From positions 1,240,001 through 1,304,000 of the forward strand of contig CAKJVC010000014.1 in assembly GCA_918026815.1 (NCBI GenBank): DNA of 64,000 nt, read 5' to 3'. Numbering within the stretch: the stretch's first letter is position 1; every line of letters starts with the position of its first letter. Positions 48,177-60,170 of the stretch are shown in pieces. Both the position numbers and the translations under genes were made by a program. This DNA is from Chalara sp. BL73. Its lineage: Eukaryota; Ascomycota; Leotiomycetes; Helotiales. The notes under the pieces were generated by a model that was not told the origin of the DNA, ran no database searches, and saw nothing but the letters and a program-made list of their open reading frames with translations.

Positions 48177-50768
48177 GGTATTCTTTCTGTGCTACGTAAC
48201 TCGGGGTTGACTGGTTGAGGGGTTGCAGAGTTACGGTTAAGCTTCTTTGGTGTATGGATCTTCTCCGCAATACGTGGAGAGAAACCGAGGTAAGCTGGGG
48301 GACTTGGTGCCTTGATCTTGAGGCATGCAACCCCTTTTTCGGCCTCGCTTACTGGTCTAGAACAATAGTGAAGTTGAACAGTATCTACCTACCCAACCAT
48401 ATAATTGCTCCTATCGTTAGTATGAGTAATGGATCATGAATGAGTAGAAGCTTTAACGATCGATCAATCATGTGAAATATAAGTTTATCAGCACCTCACG
48501 AGGCTTGTGCGGGATTGTCCCGCCATGATCGAGAGGCAACAAAGCCTGGCAGAAGCCTAGAAAAGCACTCGAATCCTTGGAAGATTAAGATGTTTACGAC
48601 TACAGGCTGAGAGCACTTGCCAAAATAACTGTCGGTTCCCACCTGAAATTCTCACGATTAAGCTACACATTATTGGAGACTGTGTTAATAATCTCAAGCT
48701 AGTTCTAAGAGGTTTGTGTTGTCTCCACCGACTCCTGAATTATCGGATCGCGCTGGCTCATTCAACTTTCAGCATATCAGAGAAGGGAAGTTCTTTTATA
48801 ACTCAAGAATTCAGACAATATTGTGCGCAACTCTTATATACAGCAAATCACGAGCTCATCGTCTGGCAAAACCGTCAATCCAACCACCCGCGCTGCTCAG
48901 TTGGTGATTAAAACGCGCAGAGGGCAATTTCAGTCCGCGGCGCCAGAAAACAAAATCCTTGACAAGATGCAGAGAATAGTGTTGAATCGCCCTCAGTATA
49001 GTGATAGACTACTTTGTGGTCTGTGACAAGAAGTCTCTGACTTTTCTCAATCATCGTGACTCCCCCGAATAGTACGGCCGTCTACCAGTTGTATGATCTT
49101 CGTAAGCAACTATTTGGGATTATACAATCCTATGAGCCTAAGTGTCATCGGAGGATTGTTACTTAGCTTTCTTGTGCTTGCTCATGCACAATATCGATAC
49201 GCCAGCTTTAAGGCCCTAGAGATCTTTATGATCCCCTCAGTAGGACTCAGATAGGTATCCATCATCCATTTATGTATTCTATCGTATGTAATTTGTCAAT
49301 ACATCTACCAGCACCGCTTTTGGATAGCTATCATGCCTATTGCGTATTGTGGGTCCATCCTGACGTCAGCTGGTATTTTTGATAAAGACTTAAGGAAGTA
49401 GTTGCTTGTCGAATGTTCATAAAGACAGATGCGCTCATAGATATGGGTGGCTTGTATTTGTTCAATAGCATATGTATTTTATCAGAATATAGTGCTGAAT
49501 TCGAGGGATCAATATCTTTTCCCCAAGTACATAGGCTTTTATCACATCTTTGACGGCTATAATGGGTGCCGAAAGTTTCCTCTGAAATTTTAGTGTCTGA
49601 TTGTGAAACAGGTGCAGTGAGCCTTTGACCGTACGCCTACTGTACCTGAAATTTAATATCTAGCAAGTACCATCGAAAGACTGCTACCTATAAGAAATTA
49701 AAGATACATGACGAAGAGGATTAGGGCAAGTGATTTTCTTTGCGCTCTTTAGTGAGAACCCCGTCATAAGTACGAAATTGGAATTTTCGGAGGATATTCG
49801 CCTGCTTAAAGCACTTTTACAAACATTTATTCACTTTCGTTATTTATGGACAACTTTGGTACACTTTTACGAACATTGAATTACTTTCAATACTTATGAA
49901 AGTGTTGCCAGGACTTTACATTCCCAAGCGGGCGGATCATGCCTTCACCATTTCTAGTATTTCGCTACTTGCTTACATCAATTGCCGTGTCCCACTATGA
50001 AATTATTCAGCTCTGGATGTGAGAGACTCGCTGACAATAAGGGCATATCTCAGTAAGATGGCCTGTGATTCGCAAGGATTGCCTGCCTATGCTGGAGTGG
50101 TGGGGTGGGGTGGGGAAAGAATGGCTGTGGTCGCACAATTTGGATTTCGGCACTGTGTACGCTCTTATATTACTGATAGATTTTGGAAGGATTGTGACTG
50201 CTCATTGATATCACCTAAATTTACATAACAGCCACTATTTCGCGATTTACATTTCTAGTTTCAGCAATCTTGTCTGAGACAAAGCGATCATGTCGCTAGG
50301 AGCCTAGGTACGCAGCAACATGGATCTATTTACTAATTTGATGTTGGATATAACAGTAAAACGCACAAGTTCTCTGGCGCTATTGGCATGCTGTTCCACT
50401 AAATAAAGATACTGTTTGGAGGCTCGACCGTGCTTCTATATATTGAGTTGCTGGCTACGCTAATAGTTAATATCGTAAATTGCTTCATACGTCTCATAAC
50501 ATCGTAAAATTGTACAGCGTTTCTGGAGGTATCTTTCATTACAGGCACTGCCACAAGATATTCCCTACATTCTTATCCAGTGACTTATTCTTCTCGCTTA
50601 ACAGCCACCATGGTGTTATAACATGGCCTTTGACTTATCCATGTCAAAATTAAAGCTGCCTTAGTGGGCCTTTGCTACCTCTTTTTTCATATTAGTGAGC
50701 CATTTTCATCTTTGATTGCGAGCTTGGTCCTCATTTTCTACATGTTGGTACTTGGTTACCAGATAACA
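48177..50768. other. Long gene-free stretch with an imperfect repeat
   Basis: About 2.6 kb contains the ligase promoter on the left and the AIM6 promoter on the right. The middle is AT-rich with no supported gene. One imperfect duplication is described separately. Confidence 0.4.
49811..49900 (+). repeat. Imperfect direct repeat, two 40-base copies
   Basis: Copies at 49811-49850 and 49861-49900 both read CACTTTTAC-N-AACATT and later ACTTTC and TTATG at the same spacing. Most differences are C/T or A/G transitions. Origin is unknown. Confidence 0.5.
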
Positions 50769-52156
50769 ATGAAGCAATCACAATACAACGTGGCATCACA
50801 ATGGTCTCAAGGACTATCCGAGTCTTTGGTTATTACTGAAGACCTATTACCTCAAAGGCAACATTACCCGCTTTCAGATATACCAGACTCGCAATCCGAT
50901 TCTCCATCTTCTGAACTCGACCCCAGCTACGTTGGGGCTCATGATCTCCGTCAAATATCAGCTCAGAAGCCATCACGATGGCGAAGGTGTGTGAAGTGGA
51001 AGCCGCAACGGAATCATGTTTTCATCCTTTCTGGCATATTCATCTTCCTCCAAATTGGGATTATGTATGTCCACTCCCGCCAGCTCATGCACGGTCCCTA
51101 ACAATTATCGTTGCTTCATATATTTGAGCTGCTTCCTAACTGAGCCTCAGAGTCTGGTTTTCTCTTCTGACAGCGTTCATACGCCGCGTATCCCGTGCGC
51201 CATCACCGAAAACTGGAATAACCCGTCTGATTGATGGTTTATCGCCTTCGACCCCCATATTAGCTTCGTTGCATTCACAACGGTTTTCTCCTGACTTCAC
51301 ACGCGGCATACCTCCCATTCCATGCCATAGCCATAACGATTACTGGAGAAATTCTCCATTGCTCGATGCTATGGCCGCAGGATGTACGAGTGTAGAAGTA
51401 GATATATGGGTCTCCGGCCATTCTTCTAGAACTACAAATACCAGCGAGCTATACGTTAGCCACACCTCTAAGTCCTTAGAGACTCAGCGTACCTTACGAT
51501 CCATGTACCTTGACCCTTTGGTATACATCCTCGATCAATTCAATTTTAACGCAGAAAATAATGAAACAGAAAGCGCTATAGGAGTCTTCGACACAAGTTC
51601 CAACACCACACTCGTTCTTCTGCTTGACTTTAAAGACTCCTCACCCTCAACAAACATATGGACACTAGTCCAAACTCACCTTCAACCTCTCCGCGAAAAG
51701 AACTACCTCACATTTTACAACAGTACTTCAAGCGCTCGAACCATACGGCCCCTCACCATCGTTGCTTCTGGCAGTGCACCTTTCGAACTTATCGCTAGCA
51801 ACCCACACCACGATATATTTTACGACGCACCTCTTTCTGCTCTTCCATCGCCCTTCTACAATACTACAAACTCTTACTACGCCTCCACCTCCTTAAAAGC
51901 AGCTGTAGGTAAGATCTGGTTTGACCTTACTGGCAACCAGAAAAGGAAAGTCAAAGCGCAGATCGAGGCCGCGAGGGATGCAGGGCTGCTGAGCCGCTAC
52001 TGGGATACGCCAGGGTGGCCGATCAATGTCAGGGATAAGGTCTGGGAGCAATTAATCCGATTGGGAGCGGATATATTAAATGTTGATGAGTTAGGTACAG
52101 CAGCAAGGAGGAATTGGAGGCTTTGTTGGGCGGTGGGGTGGGGAATTTGTGTTTGA
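50769..52156 (+). CDS. AIM6: AIM6-type PLC-like phosphodiesterase, membrane anchored
   Basis: Two exons (50769-51064, 51151-52156) give 433 residues. The family (yeast altered inheritance of mitochondria 6) has the PLC-like phosphodiesterase barrel; its substrate is unknown. The histidine pair and metal site are clear in PCHSHNDYWRNSPLLDA (His158, His160) and VEVDIW (Glu181, Asp183). The barrel later shows LLLDFKDSS. A single membrane helix (FILSGIFIFLQIGIIVWFSL, about 86-105) follows a Ser-rich cytosolic N-terminus, making a type II membrane protein. The intron lies inside this helix; donor GTATGT, branch CCTAAC and acceptor CTCAG join it precisely. An upstream in-frame ATG at 50742 would add nine residues. 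Confidence 0.9.
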
Positions 52157-54066
52157 GTGCATTTCAAGCAAGGTTGAGGACTTCAGGGTAGAAAAGATGT
52201 ATTGTAGAATATGCGGGATACCTTGTACTGGTCAAAACATGAGAGTTGCGAGAATACTTTCACGGTCTTAACTGCCCAGAAACACAGTGATGTCGGCGGT
52301 GCTGGATACTCGTTAGAGGTCTACTGATTGTGAGCCCTGTTTCTGTAAATGTGTTAAGCGAGAAAATAGGGGTTCACAGTCGGCCAACTCATTTCATTTG
52401 ATTGGCTAGGTCGACTAATGGTCAGACTTAGCACTGAAAATTGTGAATTACAATCAAACAAAGACCAGGAACCAGCAATAATCCTCAACAGAGTAATCCA
52501 TATAATCAAGAAATAACGTATGTGGCACAAAGTACGCCTATGAATATGAGGAGTCATTCAAAGCGAGCGATCATTTGTTCTTGACGTAAATCTGTAGGGT
52601 AGCCACCCGCTCACCCTCCTCCAAAAGCGTGATTTATGGGATGGCATAGGCTAATTACTAGTAGATGAAAAGCGCCATTTCCAGGTGTCCACAATGCTAA
52701 TCCTTCAAGCCTCCCCACAAAAGAGATGAGAGCCACTTTCCAAATTTTGGGATATGGCGGCTCTGGGCATTGTGGATTCCGCTTAAACGGCTCCGTATCC
52801 CAGCTTGAAATTTTGAATGAGGGGTGTCCCGTTTGAACGCCGTCAAGTGTAGAAATGCACTGGGAAGAGTTTGAGCTGATAGCACGGCTGCAGATGTCTC
52901 TAGATGATTTTGGACGTGTTTGACATGTAAGCCACACTTCCCTAGCTCGAAATTGAGCACCGCCTCAAAGCCCCACTGTTGAAACTACGGGGGTGGAGGC
53001 TGAATGGTTGGCTGACCATACCGTAAATGCCTTCTGGGGTCTCTAAGCGACGCTCCGTGCCGATCATAACGTACGGCTGTGTCGCTTGGCGCGAGATACA
53101 CGTATTGTAAAAACGCACCGAGGATTCCGATTATGACATAACCCCCAATATAAATGCAGCCTTGAAATTCTGCATATTGGTCTAAAGAAACGCGTGCTAG
53201 GTAGAAAGTGGAATGATCGCTGCTTAAATTCACCGACTTTGGTATTGTGTAGACGGGTCGAGAAAGTGCCGGCATGCCGTTGGGCCTATAAACGGAACTC
53301 GTATGGGGCCAACCTACCACGATTAGGTTTTTGTGTTGGAGACAATTCACAACAAATGCTAGATATTGTCAGGAGTCAAGAATTTATTAGTAATCAAATG
53401 CATCGCAGCCTGAGCTGTCCAAAAACAAATGCTGCCTAAAGTACCGACGGTTCTGTTGCTATATCTCAAAGGCCAATACAGGAATTTTTTGCGAGGCTGG
53501 CGGTCAGCAAGAGCTTTACTCGCAAATTATATAAAAGTAGCTACAGTGTCTTTAAACCACTTAATGATCTCAAGCCGCAAAAATCTCCAAGAAGGGCAGG
53601 GTGTTGGCTCGAACTTCTGGTAACGAAACCTGACTCCCCATTCAACATGCCGTAAGCTTCACATCTGAGCAAACCCTTTTAAAGCAGCCGCCATCTTACC
53701 AACGTAATACAGGCTCGAGAGGGTGCGGTTCCAAATTTTAATTCTAAAGCGGCCGGCTTGTGCATCCAAGCAGTCATGAAGCAAGTGGAACCCAAGGGGT
53801 GCCAATGCTAATGTAAGATGCAGATCCTAGCGGGATAATTTGGAGGCTGTGAACCTATGGTGATTACGCGCGACTTTCCCATGCTTCAATTCGCCTGTGC
53901 TTGACATCATACTTAGGCAGCACGCGACCTGGAATGATTCAGGATTCAAGAGCATAAACTTATCAAAATCTCCGTCTAAGCAAACGGAGAATGGTTGCCG
54001 GTTCCATCGACTTCTAGATCCGAATATCTTCACAAATACTATTTTATATAATTCAAGACTCCTGCG
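52157..54066. other. Gene-free stretch between AIM6 and the O-fucosyltransferase-like gene
   Basis: About 1.9 kb. Several open frames on the minus strand (52611-53350) reach 87-121 codons in different frames but show no family motif and no connected exons. No gene is called. Confidence 0.35.
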
Positions 54067-55463
54067 ATGGTGTGCAGTGCACGCGCCAGGAATCTGGGCT
54101 TGGCCTACTCAGCTATAGCTTTGTTCATTCTGTTTTGTTACACGCAATGGGAAGATAGCCAGCCAGAATTCCTCATCAACGGAGATTTGAACGATTCCAC
54201 TAGTGAGAATATCTCGTTATCGCGGGATGACTTTCTGGCAGCTGCGGTAGAATCGGCGACAGAAAATGATTTTGATGACAGCCCAATAAGGGAATTGTGC
54301 GATGCAACAGTTTGGGATCGCTCAGTGGTGTTCTATTGCCATGGTGTGATAGGTGGTGTTGGTAAGTGAATCAGAACTATTCAGTCTATCTTCTTGATAG
54401 CTAATAATATAAAGGAAATATAAAACAAGAGCTACTTCACTGCCTAAGATATGCAATCGACGCTGGCGCCGGGCTTATCCTTCCCGTTATCAATCTCAGG
54501 TCACATAGTGACTTGAGCAACCTCGAAAACGGAACAGCCTCAGTGGATTACCTCTTCGATCAAAATCTCTTTCTTAACAGACTCGGGAATGCATGTCCTC
54601 GGATGCCCGTCTACAAGGATCTTGATGACCTGAAGACAGTTGGCCCCGTGACCGAGACGAAATTGATTCATGTAGGAAAACTGCCTCACTGGCCAGGATT
54701 CCCAACTCTTTCAGCTCGCCAGCGAATCGAAGAGTTAAGAGCACCAGTCGGACAGATCAGTTTGGTTCCTTTCGAAAGAATCTGGAGACACTTCCCAATA
54801 TGCCACGATGGCGTAGGCTTCGCCGATAACTTCGCCAACCTCCTCCCTCTCCGTGAAGATGTGTATCGCCTTGCATCCACCGTTCTCTACGAGTTATCTG
54901 CTCGCTATCGCCTCCCTATCAATCCATACAATCCTACCTCCGCACCCTTTGCCCAGACCTTCATGGGCATACATCTGCGCACCGCCAACGACATCCTACC
55001 ATACTGGCTGGGCTATACCGACCAAGCTGCTTATTACATCTCCCGAATCCGCTCGTCGAGCTACCTCTCATCACTGCCTATAATTTATGTGGCCTCTGGA
55101 AATGCTACATCCATCAGCGACTTCTCTATAGAGCTACAATCCCTTCCTGCGCCGCGACCCGTGATCACAAAACACGATCTCCTCTCGGGCGATGATCTCG
55201 CGGAGTTGCAAAACCTAACATGGGATCAGCAGGCTCTGGTTGATCTCTTGGTGCTGAAACGCAGCGCGTTCTTCATGGGCATGGCTGATAGCTCGTTCGC
55301 ATGGATGATATCTAACGGGCGGAGGAAGTATAGTCGAGGCGGGACATGCCAGTGGCCGTCTGGATATTGGAAGAGCAAGATCTGGGGAACGGCGTTTGAG
55401 GACGAGTTTTCGGATCTGATGGGTAATCATGGATATGGTTGGGAAAATAAAATGTGGCCTTGA
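54067..55463 (+). CDS. O-fucosyltransferase-like type II membrane protein
   Basis: Two exons (54067-54361, 54415-55463) give 447 residues. A membrane anchor at about 10-27 (LGLAYSAIALFILFCYTQW) follows a short basic N-terminus, so the rest should lie in the Golgi or ER lumen. The region GGVGNIKQELLHCLRYA and the later FMGIHLRTAND (about 283-292) resemble the donor-binding parts of GDP-fucose protein O-fucosyltransferase-like enzymes, where HLR-type arginine contacts the nucleotide sugar. A C-terminal DSSFAWMISNGRRKY block also fits such folds. Asn-linked sites (NATS, NLTW, NDST) are consistent with a lumenal location. Activity and acceptor are unproven; it is best called a glycosyltransferase-like protein. 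The intron donor is GTAAGT. Confidence 0.78.
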
Positions 55464-57915
55464 GGCTGGGTCAGGCATAATGTTTTTTGTTTGTTTGCTT
55501 AGCATTTTAGCATCAATTGATACCCTAGATTGTTCGACTACCTGCTGTTCTCAGCGATCTTTGATACTCTTTAGTGTTTTTTTGTTGTCTTAATATATCC
55601 AAGCCGCAGACTTTAGATGTAGAACCATCACGGGAAATTCTGCCCATATTTGTTTCACTTTACATTTTTCTTAATAAAAGTTTATAGTAATATTAGCATG
55701 AGATTGCTATAATCAACGTAGTGTTGGTATAATAACTTAATACGATACTATAGGGTAAAATTACTGTATATCACTAAGACTAGCTTTGCAACGGTTTATT
55801 GCATTATTTTGTATTACAAATATACACGAAGTCATAAAATAAGAGTGTGAAACGCACTAAACCGAAGGTTTTATAACTGTGCACAGTACTTAGTAACACT
55901 ACAGCATAGTATGATATAATATAAGATTGCTAATTTTAATTGACGTACATATGCGAAATGACAATGTTATATTACAATGATTCAGGGGTCGATATATCAT
56001 GATAATCTTATCGTTTTCACTACATATTCTGTGATCTTGTCTTAAAACACTATAGCCCCTGACTCGTTTATGTAACAAACACTCTTACGGCTTTGCTTCC
56101 CGGCCGTGGAGATAGAATAAGATTCTCGGTGTAAAATTCCACTCCGCGAGACGCTGTCTCAAATAAATCTCAGCATACGCAAGGTTGAACTACACGCACA
56201 TCCGCGATCTTTGACCGAAAATCGCCAAACAGTTGGCTAAAGGTTTAATGCCACCAGGGCCTCTTAAGTCTCCTAACTAGGGAATGGTTATGAGGATACT
56301 ACTAGCCATTCCCCATGGTTTCAGGCTTTTAGCACGGCTGTTCGAGCTTCTTTGAGAGGGGCCATGTGAAGGATATAAATCCTATTCATCCTTCTCCTTT
56401 ACGGACGTCACATCCACTATTCGCTTTTTACGCGCTGGCAAGCACATAGGCAATATTGTAATTTCAGATGGTCTTGAACCAAAGATTACGACCCCAGTGA
56501 GCACAACCACTCTTTCGTTTATTAGGCCGGGAGATCATGCGCATAAATATTTAGCGAAGTGATCTGTGAAGCTCGAGACACAGTCACTTGACGTAAAGTC
56601 TGGCACTGTCTGCTGAACTTCCCTTCTGGGATAGTTATTCTTAATATCATCTTTTGTCGCTGAACGCTGCGGCATTTTCAATACTCCGCCGGATGCTTTA
56701 CGGGTACCACTGGTGTCACAGTATCTCAATCTATTCAACGTGATGGTGTAGCAAATGGGATGTGTGCTGGTGAGGGTGCCCGTCCTAAGATATTTTGAGC
56801 CTGTGGCTGTTACAGCATATTCGTGGTTTCGATCTGTATTTACAACTATATGCTCAAGCCTACTCCGCAATACGTAATTCCCTTGGGAAATCGAGAACTT
56901 AGAGCGTAAATGGTCTTTCGATCCGAACTGTTGCTTGCTTCGTGAGTGTATCACACTCATTTCTCGACGGTTGCAAGTCTGAATCAATAAATTACGTATC
57001 TGCACAACCTGATAGATACAAAACTTACAAAATAAAGCACTGTAGGTGTGCTGTTGAGGGCGGAGAGCGTATGATTGGCTTGAGTGGAGATGATGTAAGC
57101 ATAGGGGGTCCGCACCAGATCTGGCGGGTTGTTCCCCGGCGCCAGCACTAGCTTCAGGGGGGGTTTCAAACGCTAAAGCCCCTTTTAAGGGGAAGTAACC
57201 GTTCACTGCCAATTTTATAAAGTCAACAAACAAGATAACAAAAGAATTATTACTATTTATATACTCCCATGTACAATATTGCTCATCCTGTGCCCAGCCA
57301 GACACACGCCCACTTAGGAGCACAGACTGTTGCTCTCTGGTACATGATAAGGGCAAGTTTCAGTACTCCAATTAAGTCTTTTATTTACACCCTTCATCCT
57401 GATTATAAGTTTAAGGGCATACTTTCTAACTTCGTGGCTTCAATCGCTTGAACCTCTTATTAATGCTATTTACAAATTATTCTGCGTCAATCAGATGAAA
57501 TCTACTTGGCAAGACTACACAGTGGAGATAAGTTCATGACTTCATCTAGTGTCGCATCTACGTCTGCAAAATTTTCTTTTTTCTTCAATCGCACAGAATT
57601 TGTTGAACAATGGTCCCATAGATTGCCAATAAGCAAGCCGACAATGTCGTGCATGCCAATGTACCAATGCAGGCCCCCGTCATCCTCCCCAATGCCATAT
57701 TCCTATTCCGAGGTCTCCGATTTTCAAGATCAGCAAGTCAACACAACATGGTAAAACCCCATTGGTATTTAAGCTCCGAAGGCCCTGTCTCGTCGTTCTC
57801 ATGAAGCTCTCGAAATGATATCAATTCCCATCTTTGAACGGTAATATCTTCTGGCCTGAATATTCAGTTCCAAACTATAGAACTTTTGTATATTTGATGG
57901 CAGTTTTGGCTGAGA
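55464..57915. other. TA-rich gene-free stretch
   Basis: About 2.45 kb. The part at 55,640-55,990 is strikingly TA-rich. A minus-strand frame of about 270 codons lies at 56535-57356, but it begins without an ATG and has no recognisable domain. It is not called as a gene. The stretch may contain decayed repeat DNA, which is inference. Confidence 0.4.
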
Positions 57916-59254
57916 ATGACGCCTAACAATGCAGCAAATGGAGTTACTACCGCAGCAAATAGCTTCAATGGCGACCCTATCAGTCTGAAGAAATTGCTTG
58001 CACAGGTTGATCATCTTCGTTCTTTAATAGTCACACCAACGGATGCAGTATTGTCGAAATCTGAACAAGGAAGGAGTTACAGATCCCTTCTTATATGTAC
58101 TCTTCTTTTCCTTATGATAGTTTAACACGATTAGCGCGTTGTTGCCTCTGATCGATTCAGGAGCGTTCGTGAACATATCTCAACATGAGCCTATAGAGGC
58201 AGCTGACCTTGCTGCATCGATAGGCATTGAGAAATCAGTGATATGTAAGTCTGCACAGATTTTGATTTATATAAGGTATTATGTTGAATTAAGTTGCTAC
58301 GCAGTAAGAGCATTGAGATTGACTACTATGAATGGCGTGGCGGAAGAAGCTAAGCCGGTTGTTTTTAAGCAAAATGTCTATTCCTTCGTATGCCTCAAAG
58401 AGGGGCTAGTGGTGCTATTCCGAATGAAGTCAGTGTGTTATAGCTTTCCATCGCCAAAGCCAATTCCAGTTCAGCGTTGATAGCCCAGTCAGTCTTATCA
58501 AGCTCCCCAAATACTTCAAAACGCACACTCGTCAAAAATCACACTATGTTTTCGTCCATGGCCTCCAAGGGAAAACTTATTTCGGGCTCTATCCCACAAC
58601 ACACGTCGACTCCGCTCGTTCAACGCAACCATGTCCTGCTTGAGATCGCAAAAGAGGATCCTGGTGGCTTTGGCGCCAAGATGATCGTGCAGGATCGTGC
58701 CGATACGATTGCCACGCTGAAGCCAGAGGATATCCCGGGGATTGAGGGAATAGCATATAATATCTTTGAGTCGCAGCCAGTAAAGAGTATGTTGACTGGC
58801 AATATCTGTGGAGGCTAACACTGATCATACGGATAGACGCGTACTTTTACTTGCTCCGTAGAGTCTTACATGACTTTTATGATCCGGTGTGCGTCAGGAT
58901 TCTCAAGAATATCACCGAGGCATGGGACAGACATTAAGGTTGATCATTTCTGACATGCGTATGTACTTAGAAATCTTCAAAAGGAACGTTACAAGCGAAC
59001 CCAGGGATTGGTAGGTTAGTTTTAAGATCGGATTTACTGACGAGATGTATTGTAATAGTCGTGCCAGATAAGACTGAAGTTCGGGGAGACAAAACAGTAT
59101 ACTGGATGGACTCCTCATGATGATAATTAACGGTAAGGAAAGGACGAAGGCAGACTTCGATGAGATTGCTGCAGCAGGACTGGAGATCACTAAAGTCTGG
59201 AAATATCCTTATGGGACAAACGTAATGATTGAGTGTAAACTCAAACAATCCTAG
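57916..59254 (+). pseudogene. Decayed plant-type O-methyltransferase
   Basis: Pieces of a SAM-dependent O-methyltransferase are seen in the right order. There is an N-terminal helix (ISLKKLLAQVDHLRSLIV), dimerisation-domain parts (HEPIEAADLAASIGIEKSVI, RALRLTTMNGVAEE), the core (ESQPVK, then YLLRRVLHDFYDPV with the catalytic-type histidine) and the end (TKADFDEIAAAGLEITKVW). It is broken. About 40 residues are missing near 58092-58139. The glycine-rich SAM motif before LLEIAKEDP is absent. Frame changes are needed near 58920 and again near 59110. Splice-like signals remain between pieces. Relatives act in secondary metabolism; this copy should be inactive. Confidence 0.75.
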
Positions 59255-60170
59255 TTCTGTGAACAGGGAAATTACGATATAGGATTTCCATTCGCGAGGT
59301 TGCGAGTCAGATAATTTATCACAGCTGCTAGACTTCTGGTGGCCGAGCAATCAAAGGCCGTCCAGATTGCGTTTCTTTTTGCTTTATCAGCAAGAACTTA
59401 GATCTTTCTTCTAGAAAATGGAATAGTTAATCAATGCTATGACAAACGATAGTCTTTAGTTGTGAGAAAACTTACGTAGGCTAACTGATAGTTTAGCTGG
59501 AGATTGCGGTGTTGAGACTATGTCTATCGTTGAGGATCACCCCTTCCCAGAATCCAACCTCGCTCACAGCAATTACTGAATCAAGGCTTGTTGCATACCT
59601 TTATATCGTACAGCTGCGATTCAACCCTGGTCGACCAAGGTAGAGGTATTCGAGCTCCAGGGCTGGCTTCGCTCCGCATGTACCTTGATTGGGACTAATG
59701 CTTTCCTGACCAGGAGGCCTAAATTATGGGTTTGAACGTACACGAACGGCCCCTACATCTAAATTTAACATAGGCGGGTGCATCACGCCAGCCCTGGGAG
59801 ACTATCGAAGAGCTTTAAGGAGAAAAGAGAAGCTAGAACAAGCGAGAGGTGATGCGAACACTTTTCACCACATGCATAGACGTGGAATATGGAATCAAAG
59901 CATGAGAAAACTGAGATGCTTGCTTGGTAAGCGTGGCTCATAAATATTAGCTAAGCCAGCCATCACCAATTCGTGTATAGCTATATCTACCCACTTCTTT
60001 CCCATCTATGTCTACTAGACAGAGCTGCCCATCTCATGTCATTGGATATTTGATCTTTTAAGCAAAAGCAATGCCCTATCATAAAAAAAAGTCGCTGCAA
60101 GCTCCTACAGGCTCATATGACCGGCATTCCAGCGAATGCGAATAGCCAAAACCCTTGCAGGTAGCTGGGT
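59255..60170. other. Gene-free stretch, pseudogene to NAD kinase
   Basis: 916 bases with no supported coding sequence. The right end should contain the NAD kinase 3' untranslated region. Confidence 0.35.

Noticed and set aside
52611..53350. Overlapping minus-strand frames of 87-121 codons
   Set aside because: They change frame without convincing splice sites and match nothing I recognise.
57060..57195. Possible inverted repeat around a GGGG/CCCC-rich patch
   Set aside because: Pairing is only a few bases and imperfect, with no matching partner that would suggest transposon ends.
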